A DNA stretch of 64,000 nucleotides from Hyphomicrobium_A sp963759735 (GTDB lineage: Bacteria; Pseudomonadota; Alphaproteobacteria; Rhizobiales; Hyphomicrobiaceae). Below the pieces are notes generated by a model that was given only the letters and a program-made list of their open reading frames with translations, searched no databases and was not told the DNA's origin. How positions within the stretch are numbered: the first letter of the stretch is position 1; each line of letters starts with the position of its first letter. Positions 27,355-36,875 of the stretch are shown one piece after another. A program made the translations under genes and the position numbers. The DNA lies in contig CAVXAF010000005.1 of the NCBI GenBank assembly GCA_963759735.1, positions 62,001-126,000 of the forward strand, given 5' to 3'.

Positions 27355-28586
27355 AGCGGTTCGTCCTCACTCTAGCGGTGCTCGCGGCCCTCGTCGGCGG
27401 CGGGATATTCCTCGCCCCGCATGCGCTGCCCTATCTGAGCGCACTCGGCAGCAAGCATCCAGACGGCAAAGAAGGCGCCCACGCGCAGCCTGCTGCTGCG
27501 CCCCCGCCTGCCGTATCGGTCGTCAAGGCGGCGCAGGCCGACTTCACCGAGATGGTCACCGTTTCCGGCTCACTCATTCCGCGCGATGAAATCCTCGTCG
27601 CGCCGGAGGTGGAAGGTTTTCGCGTTCTCGAGCTGCGGGTTGACGAGGGCGATCGCGTGAAAAAGGGCGACGTGCTCGCCGTACTCGTGCAGGAATCCCT
27701 CGACGCGCAGGTAGCGCAGAAAGAAGCATTGCTGGCCCGCTGGGAAGCGGCGATCACTCAGTCGGAAAGCCAGATATCCGACATGACGGCAAAGCTCGCC
27801 GAGGCGCAGGCCAATTTCGAGCGCGCGAAACCGCTGAAGAATTCAGGCTACCTCTCGGGCACGACGTACGATCAGCGCGAGGCAGCTGCCAAGAGCGCCG
27901 CTGCCCAATTGGCATCGGCGCGCGGCGGCCTGCAACTCGCCAAGGCAGAGAAGGCGCAAGTGGAAGCCCAGCGCCGCGAGCTGGAGTGGAAGCGCACCAA
28001 TACGCAGGTCACCGCACCGGCCGACGGCCTTATCAGCCGCCGCACCGCCCGCATCGGCGGCATGGCCAGCGGCGCCGGCCAGCCGATGTTCCACATCGTC
28101 GCGCGCAGCGAGGTCGAACTCGACGCCGAGGTGATCGAAACCGATCTCGGCAAAGTGACTGCCGGCCAGAAGGCGCGCGTCAACATCGCCGGCGTCGGCG
28201 ACGTTGATGGCAGTGTGCGCCTCGTATCGCCTGAGGTCGACAAGCTGACGCGTCTCGGCCGCGTGCGAATATTCCTCGGCGATGATCCACGCCTGCGCAT
28301 CGGCACGTACGCGCGCGGCGTCATCGGCACCACCAAGAGCCACGGCCTGGGCGTACCATCGGCCGCCGTCGTCTTCGATAAGGCCGGCACCTTCGTACAG
28401 GTGGTGCGCGAAGGGCGCGTTGCGCGTCGAGACGTCGAAACCGGACTGGTCGCTGGCGGTCTCGTGGAAATCCGCGAGGGGCTGAGCGAGGGCGACATCG
28501 TCGTCTCGCGGGCCGGCACCTTCCTGCGCGACGGAGACGCCGTGCGCGCCGTCATGCCTGACCCGAAGATCAGCGAGGCAAAATAA
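27351..28586 (+). CDS. RND efflux periplasmic adaptor (membrane fusion protein)
   Basis: The 411-residue HlyD/AcrA-type adaptor has an N-terminal membrane anchor ('FVLTLAVLAALVGGGIFLAP'), the lipoyl half-motif 'RDEILVAPEVEGFRVLELRV', a coiled-coil hairpin in the middle ('ITQSESQISDMTAKLAEAQA') and the second lipoyl half 'TQVTAPADGLISRRTARIGG'. It bridges the RND pump to an outer-membrane channel; no TolC-like gene is in the window. It is overlapped by its neighbours at both ends, so the three genes form one operon. Confidence 0.92.
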   Translation: MKRFVLTLAVLAALVGGGIFLAPHALPYLSALGSKHPDGKEGAHAQPAAAPPPAVSVVKAAQADFTEMVTVSGSLIPRDEILVAPEVEGFRVLELRVDEGDRVKKGDVLAVLVQESLDAQVAQKEALLARWEAAITQSESQISDMTAKLAEAQANFERAKPLKNSGYLSGTTYDQREAAAKSAAAQLASARGGLQLAKAEKAQVEAQRRELEWKRTNTQVTAPADGLISRRTARIGGMASGAGQPMFHIVARSEVELDAEVIETDLGKVTAGQKARVNIAGVGDVDGSVRLVSPEVDKLTRLGRVRIFLGDDPRLRIGTYARGVIGTTKSHGLGVPSAAVVFDKAGTFVQVVREGRVARRDVETGLVAGGLVEIREGLSEGDIVVSRAGTFLRDGDAVRAVMPDPKISEAK

Positions 28587-31500
28587 TGCGCCTCAATATT
28601 TCGGCTTGGTCGATCCGCCGGCCGGTGCCGGCGATCGTATTGTTTTCCGTGCTCACCCTGCTCGGCATCATCAGCTTCATGACGCTGCCGGTGACGCGTT
28701 TTCCGAACATCGACGTGCCACTGGTGTCGATCACGGTTGTGCAGTCCGGCGCTGCGCCGGCCGAACTCGAGACGCAGGTTACCAAGGAGGTCGAGGACGC
28801 CGTAGCCAACATCACCGGCGTCAAGCACATCATGTCGACCATCACCGACGGCATGTCGACGACGGTGATGGAGTTCCGGTTGGAGATCAACCAGGACCGA
28901 GCGCTCAACGACGTCAAAGACGCCATCGACAAGATCCGTCTCGATCTTCCGCGCGACATCAACGAGCCGATCGTGCAGCGCATCGACGTCGAAGGACAGT
29001 CGATCCTCACCTTCGCGGCGTCCTCGCCGGGCATGACGCTCGAGCAGCTTTCCTGGCACGTCGATGATGTCATCAAGCGGCATTTGCAGGGCCTCAAGGG
29101 CGTCGGCAGGGTGGAACGTTACGGCGGCGTCGATCGCGAGATCCGCGTGCTGCTCGATCCCGACCGGCTGCTGGCGCTCGGCGTCACCGCGGCTGAGGTG
29201 AACAATCAGGTACGCGCCACGAACGTCGATCTCGGCGGCGGGCGCGGCGAGGTCGGCGGCCAGGAGCAGGCGATCCGCACGCTGGCGGGTGCACGCCGCG
29301 TCGAAGATCTGGCAGATACGAAGATCGTACTTTCCGGCGGCAGGCAGGTGCGCCTTGCCGACCTCGGGCGCGTCATCGACGACGCCAGCGAGCAGCGTTC
29401 GTTCGCGCGCCTCAACGGCGAGCCCGTCGTCACGTTCTCCGTGTTCCGCTCCAAGGGCTCGAGCGAGCTGTCGGTTTCCGACGTCGTCAACGCCAAGCTG
29501 GCCGAGCTGCAGAAGCAGTACCCGGACGTGCGGCTCAGCAACATCGATGATGCCGTCGCCTACACGCGCGGAAATTATCATTCGGCCATGGAGACGCTGC
29601 TCGAAGGCGCTGCTCTCGCCGTGCTGGTGGTGCTCGTCTTCTTGCGCAACTGGCGCGCCACCGTCATCGCTGCGGTAGCGCTGCCGCTGTCCGCCATTCC
29701 GACGTTCTGGGCCATGGAGCTGCTCGGCTTCTCGCTCAACCTAGTCAGTCTGCTCGGCATCACGCTGGTCACCGGCATCCTCGTCGACGACGCTATCGTC
29801 GAGATCGAAAACATCGTGCGCCACATGCGCACCGGCAAATCCCCCTACCGGGCCGCCGTCGAGGCGGCCGACGAAATCGGCCTCGCTGTCATCGCCATTT
29901 CGCTGACCATCGTCGCGATCTTCTCGCCGGTGTCGTTCATGGGCGGCATTGCCGGACAGTATTTCCGCCAGTTCGGACTGACTGTCGCCATCGCTGTGCT
30001 GATCTCGCTGCTCGTTGCCCGTCTCATCACGCCGATGATGGCGGCCTACCTGATGCGCCCCGTCGCCGAGGAGCGCGAGGGCGACGGCCTCGTGATGCGC
30101 GGCTACGTCGGCTTCCTGCGCGCGACGCTGCGCGTGCGCTACCTGACGTTGGTCGCCGGCCTGGGACTGTTTGCCGGCTCGATCTACGCGACCACATTGC
30201 TGCCGACCGGCTTCATGCCCGATGAAGATACCTCGCGCGTCGTTATCTCCGCCGAACTCCCCCCGGGGGCTACGCTCGAAGATACGCGCGTCAACACCGA
30301 TAAGATGGTCAAGCTTCTCAAGACCATCCCCGAGGTAAAGAGCGTCTTTGCGCTTGGCGGTACGACGCCGACCGGCGGCCTGGAGGTTCGCAAAGCGTCG
30401 CTCTTCGTGCACCTCGTGCCGAAATCCGAGCGCTCGCTGCCGCAAAAGGCGATCAAGACCGTCATCTCCAACAAGCTGGCGGAGGTCCCCGATACGCGTG
30501 CCTGGTATGTCAATGAGCGCGCCGAGCGCGAGCTTTCCTTCTCCATGCTCGCCCACGACGGCGAGATGCTGAATGAAGCGGTGCGCAAGCTCGAAGGCGC
30601 CTTGCGCCAGGTTCCCGGTTTTACCAACGTCGCCGCCGATGCCGCGATCGATCGCCCCGAGCTGCGCGTCGTGCCGAAGTTCGACGCCGCGGCGCGCCTC
30701 GGCGTCGCCCCGAGCCAGATCGCCGAGACGATCCGCGTCGCCACCATCGGCGACATCGACGCCAATCTCGCCAAGTTCAATGCCGGCGACCGCCTGGTGC
30801 CCATCCGCGTGCAGATCGACGAGGATGCGCGCACCGACATGCAGCGGCTAAGCAACCTGCGCGTCACCAATTCGAGCGGCCTCGCCATTCCTCTGGCCGC
30901 CGTCGCGGACGTCAAGTTCGGGCGCGGCCCGAGTTCAATCTCCCGCTACGACCGCGAGCGTCGCGCCGTGATCGGGGTGGATCTCGAAACCCGCTACGCC
31001 ATGTCGAGCGCGCGCGAGACGTTCCTCAAGGTGGTCGACGAGCAGAAGCTGCCGCCCGGCGTGCGGCTGCAGCCCTCCGGCGATGCGGAGATGCAGGACG
31101 AGGTCGCCACCGGTTTCATGACCGCCATGGGCACCGGCCTGATGATCGTGTTCGGCGTCTTGGTGCTGCTGTTCGGCAGCGTTGCCCAGCCGATCACCAT
31201 TCTGTTGTCGCTGCCGCTGTCGTTCGGCGGCGTGGTGCTGGCTCTGCTGGCCACCAACAACTCGGTCAGCATGCCGGTGTACATCGGACTGTTGATGCTG
31301 ATGGGCATCGTTACCAAGAACGCCATCATGCTCGTCGACTTCGCGGTCGAGGAAGTTGCGCGCGGCGTGCCCCGCTTCGATGCGGTGATCGACGCGGGAC
31401 GCAAGCGCGCGCGCCCCATCGTGATGACGACGCTGGCCATGGTCGCCGGCATGGTGCCCAGCGCCATGGCGATCGGCGACGGCGGAGAATTCCGCGCACC

Positions 31501-31774
31501 AATGGCCATCGCGGTGATCGGCGGCCTGCTCGTCTCGACGGTGCTGTCGCTCGTGTTCGTGCCGTCGTTCTTTACGGTGATGGACGATGTCGGCCGCGGC
31601 GTGTGGTGGATTTTCGGGCGCTTCATCGGGCCGACCGACGAGTTCCCGGAGTACATGGCCGAGCAGGCGCGTGAGCGCGCCATCCCGCACGCCGCCCCGC
31701 CGCGCCCGCGCCCGCGGAGTAATGTCGGGCGGGTCCCGGCTTGCATTGCCGGGATGAAGTCGCGGCAGCGGTGA
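28586..31774 (+). CDS. RND multidrug efflux transporter, HAE1 type
   Basis: The 1062-residue proton-driven pump starts 'NISAWSIRRPVPAIVLF' and has 'PVTRFPNIDVPLVSITV', the TM4 proton-relay Asp pair in 'GILVDDAIVEIENIV', and two symmetric halves each with six helices and two porter loops. The ATG overlaps the MFP stop (TAATG). The last 20 residues are not family-like and come from a hairpin repeat read in frame, so the original stop may have been lost or displaced. Confidence 0.94.
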   Translation: MRLNISAWSIRRPVPAIVLFSVLTLLGIISFMTLPVTRFPNIDVPLVSITVVQSGAAPAELETQVTKEVEDAVANITGVKHIMSTITDGMSTTVMEFRLEINQDRALNDVKDAIDKIRLDLPRDINEPIVQRIDVEGQSILTFAASSPGMTLEQLSWHVDDVIKRHLQGLKGVGRVERYGGVDREIRVLLDPDRLLALGVTAAEVNNQVRATNVDLGGGRGEVGGQEQAIRTLAGARRVEDLADTKIVLSGGRQVRLADLGRVIDDASEQRSFARLNGEPVVTFSVFRSKGSSELSVSDVVNAKLAELQKQYPDVRLSNIDDAVAYTRGNYHSAMETLLEGAALAVLVVLVFLRNWRATVIAAVALPLSAIPTFWAMELLGFSLNLVSLLGITLVTGILVDDAIVEIENIVRHMRTGKSPYRAAVEAADEIGLAVIAISLTIVAIFSPVSFMGGIAGQYFRQFGLTVAIAVLISLLVARLITPMMAAYLMRPVAEEREGDGLVMRGYVGFLRATLRVRYLTLVAGLGLFAGSIYATTLLPTGFMPDEDTSRVVISAELPPGATLEDTRVNTDKMVKLLKTIPEVKSVFALGGTTPTGGLEVRKASLFVHLVPKSERSLPQKAIKTVISNKLAEVPDTRAWYVNERAERELSFSMLAHDGEMLNEAVRKLEGALRQVPGFTNVAADAAIDRPELRVVPKFDAAARLGVAPSQIAETIRVATIGDIDANLAKFNAGDRLVPIRVQIDEDARTDMQRLSNLRVTNSSGLAIPLAAVADVKFGRGPSSISRYDRERRAVIGVDLETRYAMSSARETFLKVVDEQKLPPGVRLQPSGDAEMQDEVATGFMTAMGTGLMIVFGVLVLLFGSVAQPITILLSLPLSFGGVVLALLATNNSVSMPVYIGLLMLMGIVTKNAIMLVDFAVEEVARGVPRFDAVIDAGRKRARPIVMTTLAMVAGMVPSAMAIGDGGEFRAPMAIAVIGGLLVSTVLSLVFVPSFFTVMDDVGRGVWWIFGRFIGPTDEFPEYMAEQARERAIPHAAPPRPRPRSNVGRVPACIAGMKSRQR
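31734..31754. repeat. REP-like hairpin inside the 3' end of the RND gene
   Basis: TCCCGGC / GCCGGGA with loop TTGCATT forms a 7-bp hairpin of the REP type. It encodes part of the non-conserved tail of the pump. I did not see a second full copy in the window. Confidence 0.4.
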
Positions 31775-31852
31775 GCGCGCACGCCCGATATCGGTCTTCA
31801 GGAACAGGGAATGCGGCAACCAACGCGAGACTGTGACCGCTCGCACAAAAGA

Positions 31853-31884
31853 AAGCGGGCGCACCGTTGCCGATGCGCCCGCTT
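31853..31884. terminator. Intrinsic terminator between convergent exporter operons
   Basis: An 11-bp perfect stem AAGCGGGCGCA / TGCGCCCGCTT with a 10-base loop lies between the RND gene end (31774) and the ABC exporter end (31911). On the minus strand a T-rich stretch (TTTCTTTTG) follows; on the plus strand a weaker AATTTTC. It probably serves both operons. Confidence 0.8.
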
Positions 31885-31910
31885 GGAATTTTCAACGATG
31901 GCGAGAGGGC

Positions 31911-33023
31911 CTATTTCGTAGAGGCCGTGGCGTCGTGCTTGAAGAACACGTCGACGCGCATGCCGGTCAGCAGCGGCGGCAGCCCGTCCAGATCGATCAT
32001 CGCTTCGAGGACCTCGACGTCGTTGGGACGGCGGGGACCGCGCGAGACGATGTTGGGCGGCGACAGCGACTGGGCGATCGAGCTCACCCGGCCTTCGAAG
32101 TCCTGGTCGGGATAGGCATCGGCGCGCACCACGACACTCTGGCCGACGCGGATCTTGGCGGCATCGCGCTCCTCGACTTCGGCGCGCACCTTCATGGTGC
32201 TCAAGTCGCCGAACACGAGCAGCGTATTTTCCGGCGAGGGAGCGGCGACTTCACCCTCCTTGGCGATGACGTTGAGCACGGTGCCATCGAACGGCGCGCG
32301 CACGCGCAGGTGTTCGACGCCGAGCTCAGCGCCGGTCAGCTCGGCGCGGGCGACGGAGAGCGCGGCTTCGAGGCGCGTCGGCAGCGGCATGCCGGACTTG
32401 GCGTTCACCGAGGCGAGATTGGCGCGTTCGTCGGCGACCTTCTTTCTGGCGTCCTCGAGCTTGGTGCGCGCCGCATCGACCGTCGCTTGCGGGCCGTTCT
32501 TCTCGCGACGCTCCTGCAGGGCGTCGTCATATTCCTGCTGGGCGCCGAATTGGCTGCGCTCGGCGGCGGCGAGAGCGTCCTCGGCGGTGCGGCGCTCCTG
32601 CTGCAGGCCACGTGCGTCCTCTTCGTTGCGCTCGCGCACACGCACCTGCGCTTCGGCGGTGGCGGCGGAAAGCTTGGTCAGCGCGTCGTCGTCATCGATG
32701 CTGACGAGCAGATCGCCCGACTTCACGCTGTCGTTGAGAGTGACGGGGATGTCGACGATGCGGCCGGGCGCTTCGGCGGTGATGCGGACCTCACCGCTCT
32801 TGGGCTCGACGCGACCGGTCGCCGAGGCGGCCCAGGTCGGGCGCATGGCCTTGGCGGTCGCGGTTTCCGATGGTGTCTGCTTGGCGTCGTCGCCCGTCCC
32901 TTGCGCCGTCGTCGCCTCGCCGACCGGACCCCAGCTGACGCTGTTGACGTAAAAGCCGACCGCGATGGCCAAGAGGCCGGCGATACCGAGCGTAATGACC
33001 GTTGGGTTGATCTTCTTAAGCAT
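31911..33023 (-). CDS. DevB-type membrane fusion protein of an ABC exporter
   Basis: The 370-residue HlyD-like adaptor starts 'MLKKINPTVITLGIAGLL' with one membrane helix. It has lipoyl halves ('GEVRITAEAPGRIVDIPVTL' and 'VRAPFDGTVLNVIAKEGEVA') around a coiled coil. Its ATG at 33023 lies within the last codons of the ATPase gene (8-base overlap). Together the three genes look like the DevBCA/MacAB-like glycolipid exporters; the substrate is not known. Confidence 0.88.
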   Translation of the reverse strand: MLKKINPTVITLGIAGLLAIAVGFYVNSVSWGPVGEATTAQGTGDDAKQTPSETATAKAMRPTWAASATGRVEPKSGEVRITAEAPGRIVDIPVTLNDSVKSGDLLVSIDDDDALTKLSAATAEAQVRVRERNEEDARGLQQERRTAEDALAAAERSQFGAQQEYDDALQERREKNGPQATVDAARTKLEDARKKVADERANLASVNAKSGMPLPTRLEAALSVARAELTGAELGVEHLRVRAPFDGTVLNVIAKEGEVAAPSPENTLLVFGDLSTMKVRAEVEERDAAKIRVGQSVVVRADAYPDQDFEGRVSSIAQSLSPPNIVSRGPRRPNDVEVLEAMIDLDGLPPLLTGMRVDVFFKHDATASTK

Positions 33024-33768
33024 GGGCCTTCCGTCTCTTTGTAAGATCTGCAATTTCCGGGGCGTCCAGGCCTTCGGGCCGACGCTCCTCGCCGACAATT
33101 CGGCCGTCCTCGATGCGCACAACGCGATCGGCATAGCTCAGCGTGCGGGGATCGTGCGTGACTGCCAGCACGCTGCGGTGCTGCTCCTTGGCGATGCGCG
33201 CCAGCAGCGCCATCACCGCGTGGCCGTTCTCGCCGTCGAGGGCGGCGGTCGGCTCGTCGGCCAGCACGATCGAGGGCGAGGAGGCGATGGCGCGGGCGAC
33301 CGCGACGCGCTGCTGCTCGCCGCCCGACAGGTTGCCGGGGTAGCTCTTGAGGCGATAGGCGAGACCGACGTCGCGCAGCACTTCCTCGGCGCGATTGGCG
33401 GCGGCAAAGCCCTTCTGCCCGCGCACGTCGAGCGCGATGCGCACGTTCTCGAGCGCGGTGAGGGTGGGGAAGAGGTTATAGGACTGGAAGATGAAGCCCA
33501 TGTGCCGGCGGCGCAGCTCGGCGAGCTCTTCGGAGTTGAGGTTCTCGGTGCTCGTACCGGCGACCCGCAGCGTGCCCGAGGTCGGCGACAGGATGCAGCC
33601 GAGGATGGACAGCAGTGTTGTCTTGCCCGAGCCCGATGGGCCCATGAGCAGTGTCAGCTCGCCGGGGACGAGGGTAACGGTGGCGCCCTTTACGGCGCGC
33701 ACCTTACCGGCGCCTGAGCCCAGCTCCTTGACGATGTCGATAGCTTCGAGGACGGGCTCATCGCTCAT
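33016..33768 (-). CDS. ABC exporter ATP-binding subunit, DevA/LolD type
   Basis: The 250-residue ATPase has Walker A 'LLMGPSGSGKTTLL', Q-loop 'GFIFQSYNLFPTLTALENV', signature 'NLSGGEQQRVAVARAI', Walker B 'SIVLADEPTAALDGENG' and the switch His in 'LAVTHDPRTL'. It powers the permease encoded just upstream, whose stop overlaps its ATG (33768) in ATGA. Starts 'MSDEPVLEAIDIVKELG'. Confidence 0.94.
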   Translation of the reverse strand: MSDEPVLEAIDIVKELGSGAGKVRAVKGATVTLVPGELTLLMGPSGSGKTTLLSILGCILSPTSGTLRVAGTSTENLNSEELAELRRRHMGFIFQSYNLFPTLTALENVRIALDVRGQKGFAAANRAEEVLRDVGLAYRLKSYPGNLSGGEQQRVAVARAIASSPSIVLADEPTAALDGENGHAVMALLARIAKEQHRSVLAVTHDPRTLSYADRVVRIEDGRIVGEERRPEGLDAPEIADLTKRRKAHA

Positions 33769-34893
33769 TTGTTGAATACCACGGCCGGATCGATCTTGGT
33801 GACTTTGACGATCGCCGACAGCGCCGAGATGGCGCACATGCCGACGGTGAGAGTGAACAGCCAGAACGCCAGGCCGGGTGTCATGACCATGGGCAGTGCG
33901 GTGTTATGACTGAGCACCAATATAATCAGTGCGATGGAGATGCCCAAGGCATAGCCGACGACGGCGCTGATGCCCGGCCTGGGCGAGGATAACCTGATAA
34001 ATATATCCCGACGATGACCCCAGCGCACGCAAGGTCGCGAACTCGCCGAGATGGTCCTTGGTGCTGGAATACAGCGTCTGGGCGACGATGACGGTGCCGA
34101 CGAGGCTGCCGAGCAGGGCGCCGCCGATCAGCGCCACGCCGGCGCCGGTACGGAACAGCCACTGCTTCAAGCTGCGGTCGCGGAATTCGGCCTGGGTGAG
34201 GACTTCGGCACCCTCGAGCCGACCCTGCAAGTCCTGGCGGACCGTTTCGATGTTGGCGCCAGGCTGTGTCTGCACGAGATAGAAGGTAACGCCGTCGCTG
34301 TCGCCGAAGATGCTGCGGGCGCGGTTGAGCGTTGTGTAGGTGTAGGGCGACTGCACGAACGAGCGGACACCGTCGGTCAACGCACGCACGCGAATGCGCG
34401 AGTTCATCACCTGTGCGGTATCGCCGATGCCCTTGATGCCGAGTTCGTTGAAGTAGGTGCGGTCGACGGCGACGGCTTCCGGCGCCTTGATGTCTTCCCA
34501 GGTACCATCGACGAGATCGAACGGCTCAAGGCCGCCGTCCTCGGCATCGGTGCCGACGATGACGACGCGCGTCGAGCCGCCCTCGGGCTTGCGCCATTCG
34601 GCAAAGCGCACGATGAGCGGGATCACGGCTTTGACGCCCGGCGTCGCCAGCGCCTGATGACGCTCACGCGACGTCAGCAGCATGCCGCCGTCCTCGAAGC
34701 TCTTGGCTCCGTAGACGGTGATCCACAGATCCGCTTTGGCGTGATCGATGTTGGCAGTGATCATATTGCTCGCGCCCAAATAGAGCCCGAGTTGTACAGC
34801 TACCAGCACGATGGAAAATAAAATGCCGACCAGTGTCACCGCGAGACGGATGCGGTCATGAAACAGGTTACGGAAAGCAAGCGTCAAGATCAT
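33765..34893 (-). CDS. ABC exporter permease, DevC type, frameshifted
   Basis: The permease subunit has an N-terminal helix ('RIRLAVTLVGILFSIVLVAV'), a large periplasmic domain (about 200 residues, MacB-like) and three C-terminal helices. Starting at ATG 34893 it reads in one frame to about 'GYIYQVILAQAG'; the last two helices ('VGYALGISIALIILVLSHNT' and 'FWLFTLTVGMCAISALSAIV') are one frame over, ending at 33765. One base change near 33,970-33,990 joins them. The family length is then restored (about 376 residues). Confidence 0.83.
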
Positions 34894-35237
34894 CGATCGG
34901 TTCCGCACTGGTTGGTCTAGGCATCGGCGCCACGCCGACAGCGCGGCTCATGCCGCTGGTATCCCGCCAACTTGGCCTCGAAAAGGCGAACTCATGCTTA
35001 AGAGCAGCCTAAGTATAACGCGAAATCGCGCCATTTAGAAACGCGGGTGGCTAAGGGCGCTCACCAAGCGTTAACGCGAAGAGGTCAAGAAAGGGGTAAG
35101 ATCGAGAGATCAAGGAAAGGTTTTCGACACCTTGCTCCGCTGAGACTGGCGGCCGTTTTGATCCTTCGACCAGCTTTTTGCCGCTTTCAAAGCCTATCTG
35201 CGATCCCAATCTCTGGCACAATAATGGTGATACCACC
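34894..35237. other. Intergenic region, divergent promoters
   Basis: This 344-base gap separates the ABC exporter (minus) from the DUF2147 gene (plus). It is AT-richer than the flanks. No supported gene and no clear terminator is seen; it must contain both promoters. Confidence 0.45.
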
Positions 35238-35870
35238 ATGCGTCATGATCATCCTTTAAGAAAGCTCCCGAAAAGCCTTGTGTGCTCGACGGTTACCGGA
35301 GCGTTACTGGGGCTGACCGGAGGCGCCGCGATGGCCGCTCCGCCTATGGAATCCGGCCTCTGGATCAATCACACCGGCAAAGGCGCGGTGGAAATTCGCC
35401 CGTGCGGAGATTCCGGCGCCGGCGCTAAAAAACTGTGTGGCTACATTGTCTGGCTGAAAGAGCCGAACAATACGCGGGGCGAACCGCTCACCGATCGCCG
35501 TAACCCCGACGCGTCAAAGCGCGGCCGGACGATTTGCGGTCTGCCGGTGCTCGGCGCCTTGCAGCGCGTCAGCGGCGGTTGGGACAACGGCTGGGTCTAC
35601 GATCCCGAGCAGGGCGCTTCGTTCGATGCCGCCATTCAGCTCAGTTCGCGCGACCGCCTGGTCCTCACCGGCTACAAGGGCGTCAAGTTCTTCTCTAAGT
35701 CGTTCAACTGGCGCCGCGCGCCGGCCGACCTGCAGCGTTGCGATCAGCCGCGCGAGGCCCGCGTCACTCCGGCGGAGGTCGCGGTGAAGCGAGCCGCGCA
35801 GGCAAACGCGCTGCCGCAGCTCAAGGCGCCTCGTCCGGTGCCGGCCGTGCGCCCCGCGACCGTGGAATAA
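35238..35870 (+). CDS. Exported DUF2147 family protein
   Basis: The 210-residue protein has a signal peptide ('STVTGALLGLTGGAAMAAPP') and the DUF2147 domain: 'GLWINHTGKGAVEIRPCG', 'KLCGYIVWLKEP', 'TICGLPVLGAL' and 'GWVYDPEQGASFDAAIQL', ending in 'GYKGVKFFSKSFNWRR'. The domain is found in periplasmic proteins of unknown function. The C-terminal 50 residues are Ala/Pro-rich and variable. ATG 35238 is chosen; the frame is open further upstream but without family similarity. Confidence 0.85.
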   Translation: MRHDHPLRKLPKSLVCSTVTGALLGLTGGAAMAAPPMESGLWINHTGKGAVEIRPCGDSGAGAKKLCGYIVWLKEPNNTRGEPLTDRRNPDASKRGRTICGLPVLGALQRVSGGWDNGWVYDPEQGASFDAAIQLSSRDRLVLTGYKGVKFFSKSFNWRRAPADLQRCDQPREARVTPAEVAVKRAAQANALPQLKAPRPVPAVRPATVE

Positions 35871-35899
35871 TCCACCCAATCGCGGAACATCGAAAATGC

Positions 35900-35927
35900 A
35901 AAAGCCCGGCGCGAGCGCCGGGCTTTT
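35900..35927. terminator. Intrinsic terminator after DUF2147 gene
   Basis: A perfect stem AAAGCCCGGCGC / GCGCCGGGCTTT with loop GA is followed by T on the plus strand and is preceded by A residues, so it works in both directions, serving also the convergent esterase gene ending at 35958. Confidence 0.88.
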
Positions 35928-35957
35928 CATTTGGTGCAGGCTGCTAGCGCGCGACGA

Positions 35958-36875
35958 TCAGGTCGTCGAGCCGCGACCTTCTCCGCGTCCTTTGCCCTGC
36001 TGGGGTTCGGTGGCGGCGGAAACAACGGCCTCTTCTGCACGCAGCTTGTCCAGCCGCGAGGTGAGACGCTCGGCAAATTCCTTGACGCGCTCCATCACCA
36101 CCGGCCGCTGACGATCCAGCGTGACCATGTGATAGCAGTCGTCGAGAATGCAGGTTTCAACCATACCGGCAAGCTTGCGCTGCAGGATCATGGCGTTCGA
36201 CAGATCGCTCTGGTCATCGTTGCGCGGATGGAAAACCAGCGCGTGCTGCTTGATGCTGCTGAGCAGCGGCTTGACGTTGCGCACCAGACGGCGGAACTCC
36301 AGCACGAGGCCGCCGCCACGGGCGAACAAGTCCTCGATGGAGTCGGCTTCAGACTGGACGCTGTCGAGGATGAAGCTGCGCAGGCGCTCGTCCTTGATGC
36401 CGTGGGGCATGCGAGCGCGGAACTTGAAGAGGCGCGCCGTCCACTTATGCTGCACCAGACGGAACAGGCTAAAGTACCACGGGATCGCCCAGCCATTCGG
36501 CCAGAACGTCGGCGAGAACAGCATCAAGCCATGAATCTTCTCGGGACGCAGAGCGGCGAGGCGCAGCGCCAACATGCTGCCGGCCGACATGCCGCCCACG
36601 ATGACGGCGTCGCACTGCTGCGTCAGTTCATCGTGCGCGTGCTCGAGCGCTGCGTACCAATCCTGCCAGCGCGACAGGCCGGAAACGTCGGTCCCGCCTG
36701 CGAGACCGGGAAGAAGCGGGCAATAAACCGTGTAACCGAGCTGGGCCAGCGTGTGGGCCACGAACTTAAGCTCGATGGGTGAGCCGCCGAGGCTGTGCAC
36801 GAGCAAAACGCCGTTGCGTCCCCCCGGTACAAAAATGCTGCCCCAAGCTGCCTTCATTTTCTCACTGTTTTTCAT
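35958..36875 (-). CDS. Alpha/beta hydrolase, carboxylesterase/monoglyceride-lipase-like
   Basis: The 305-residue protein has the oxyanion segment 'GVLLVHSLGGSPIELKFVA', the nucleophile elbow 'VGGMSAGSMLALRLAA' (G-x-S-x-G), an Asp in 'FHPRNDDQSDLSNA' and the catalytic His in 'DDCYHMVTLDRQRP'. This fits esterases of the Est30/YvaK type. The C-terminus (about 30 residues) is charged and variable. The substrate cannot be told. Confidence 0.85.
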   Translation of the reverse strand: MKNSEKMKAAWGSIFVPGGRNGVLLVHSLGGSPIELKFVAHTLAQLGYTVYCPLLPGLAGGTDVSGLSRWQDWYAALEHAHDELTQQCDAVIVGGMSAGSMLALRLAALRPEKIHGLMLFSPTFWPNGWAIPWYFSLFRLVQHKWTARLFKFRARMPHGIKDERLRSFILDSVQSEADSIEDLFARGGGLVLEFRRLVRNVKPLLSSIKQHALVFHPRNDDQSDLSNAMILQRKLAGMVETCILDDCYHMVTLDRQRPVVMERVKEFAERLTSRLDKLRAEEAVVSAATEPQQGKGRGEGRGSTT

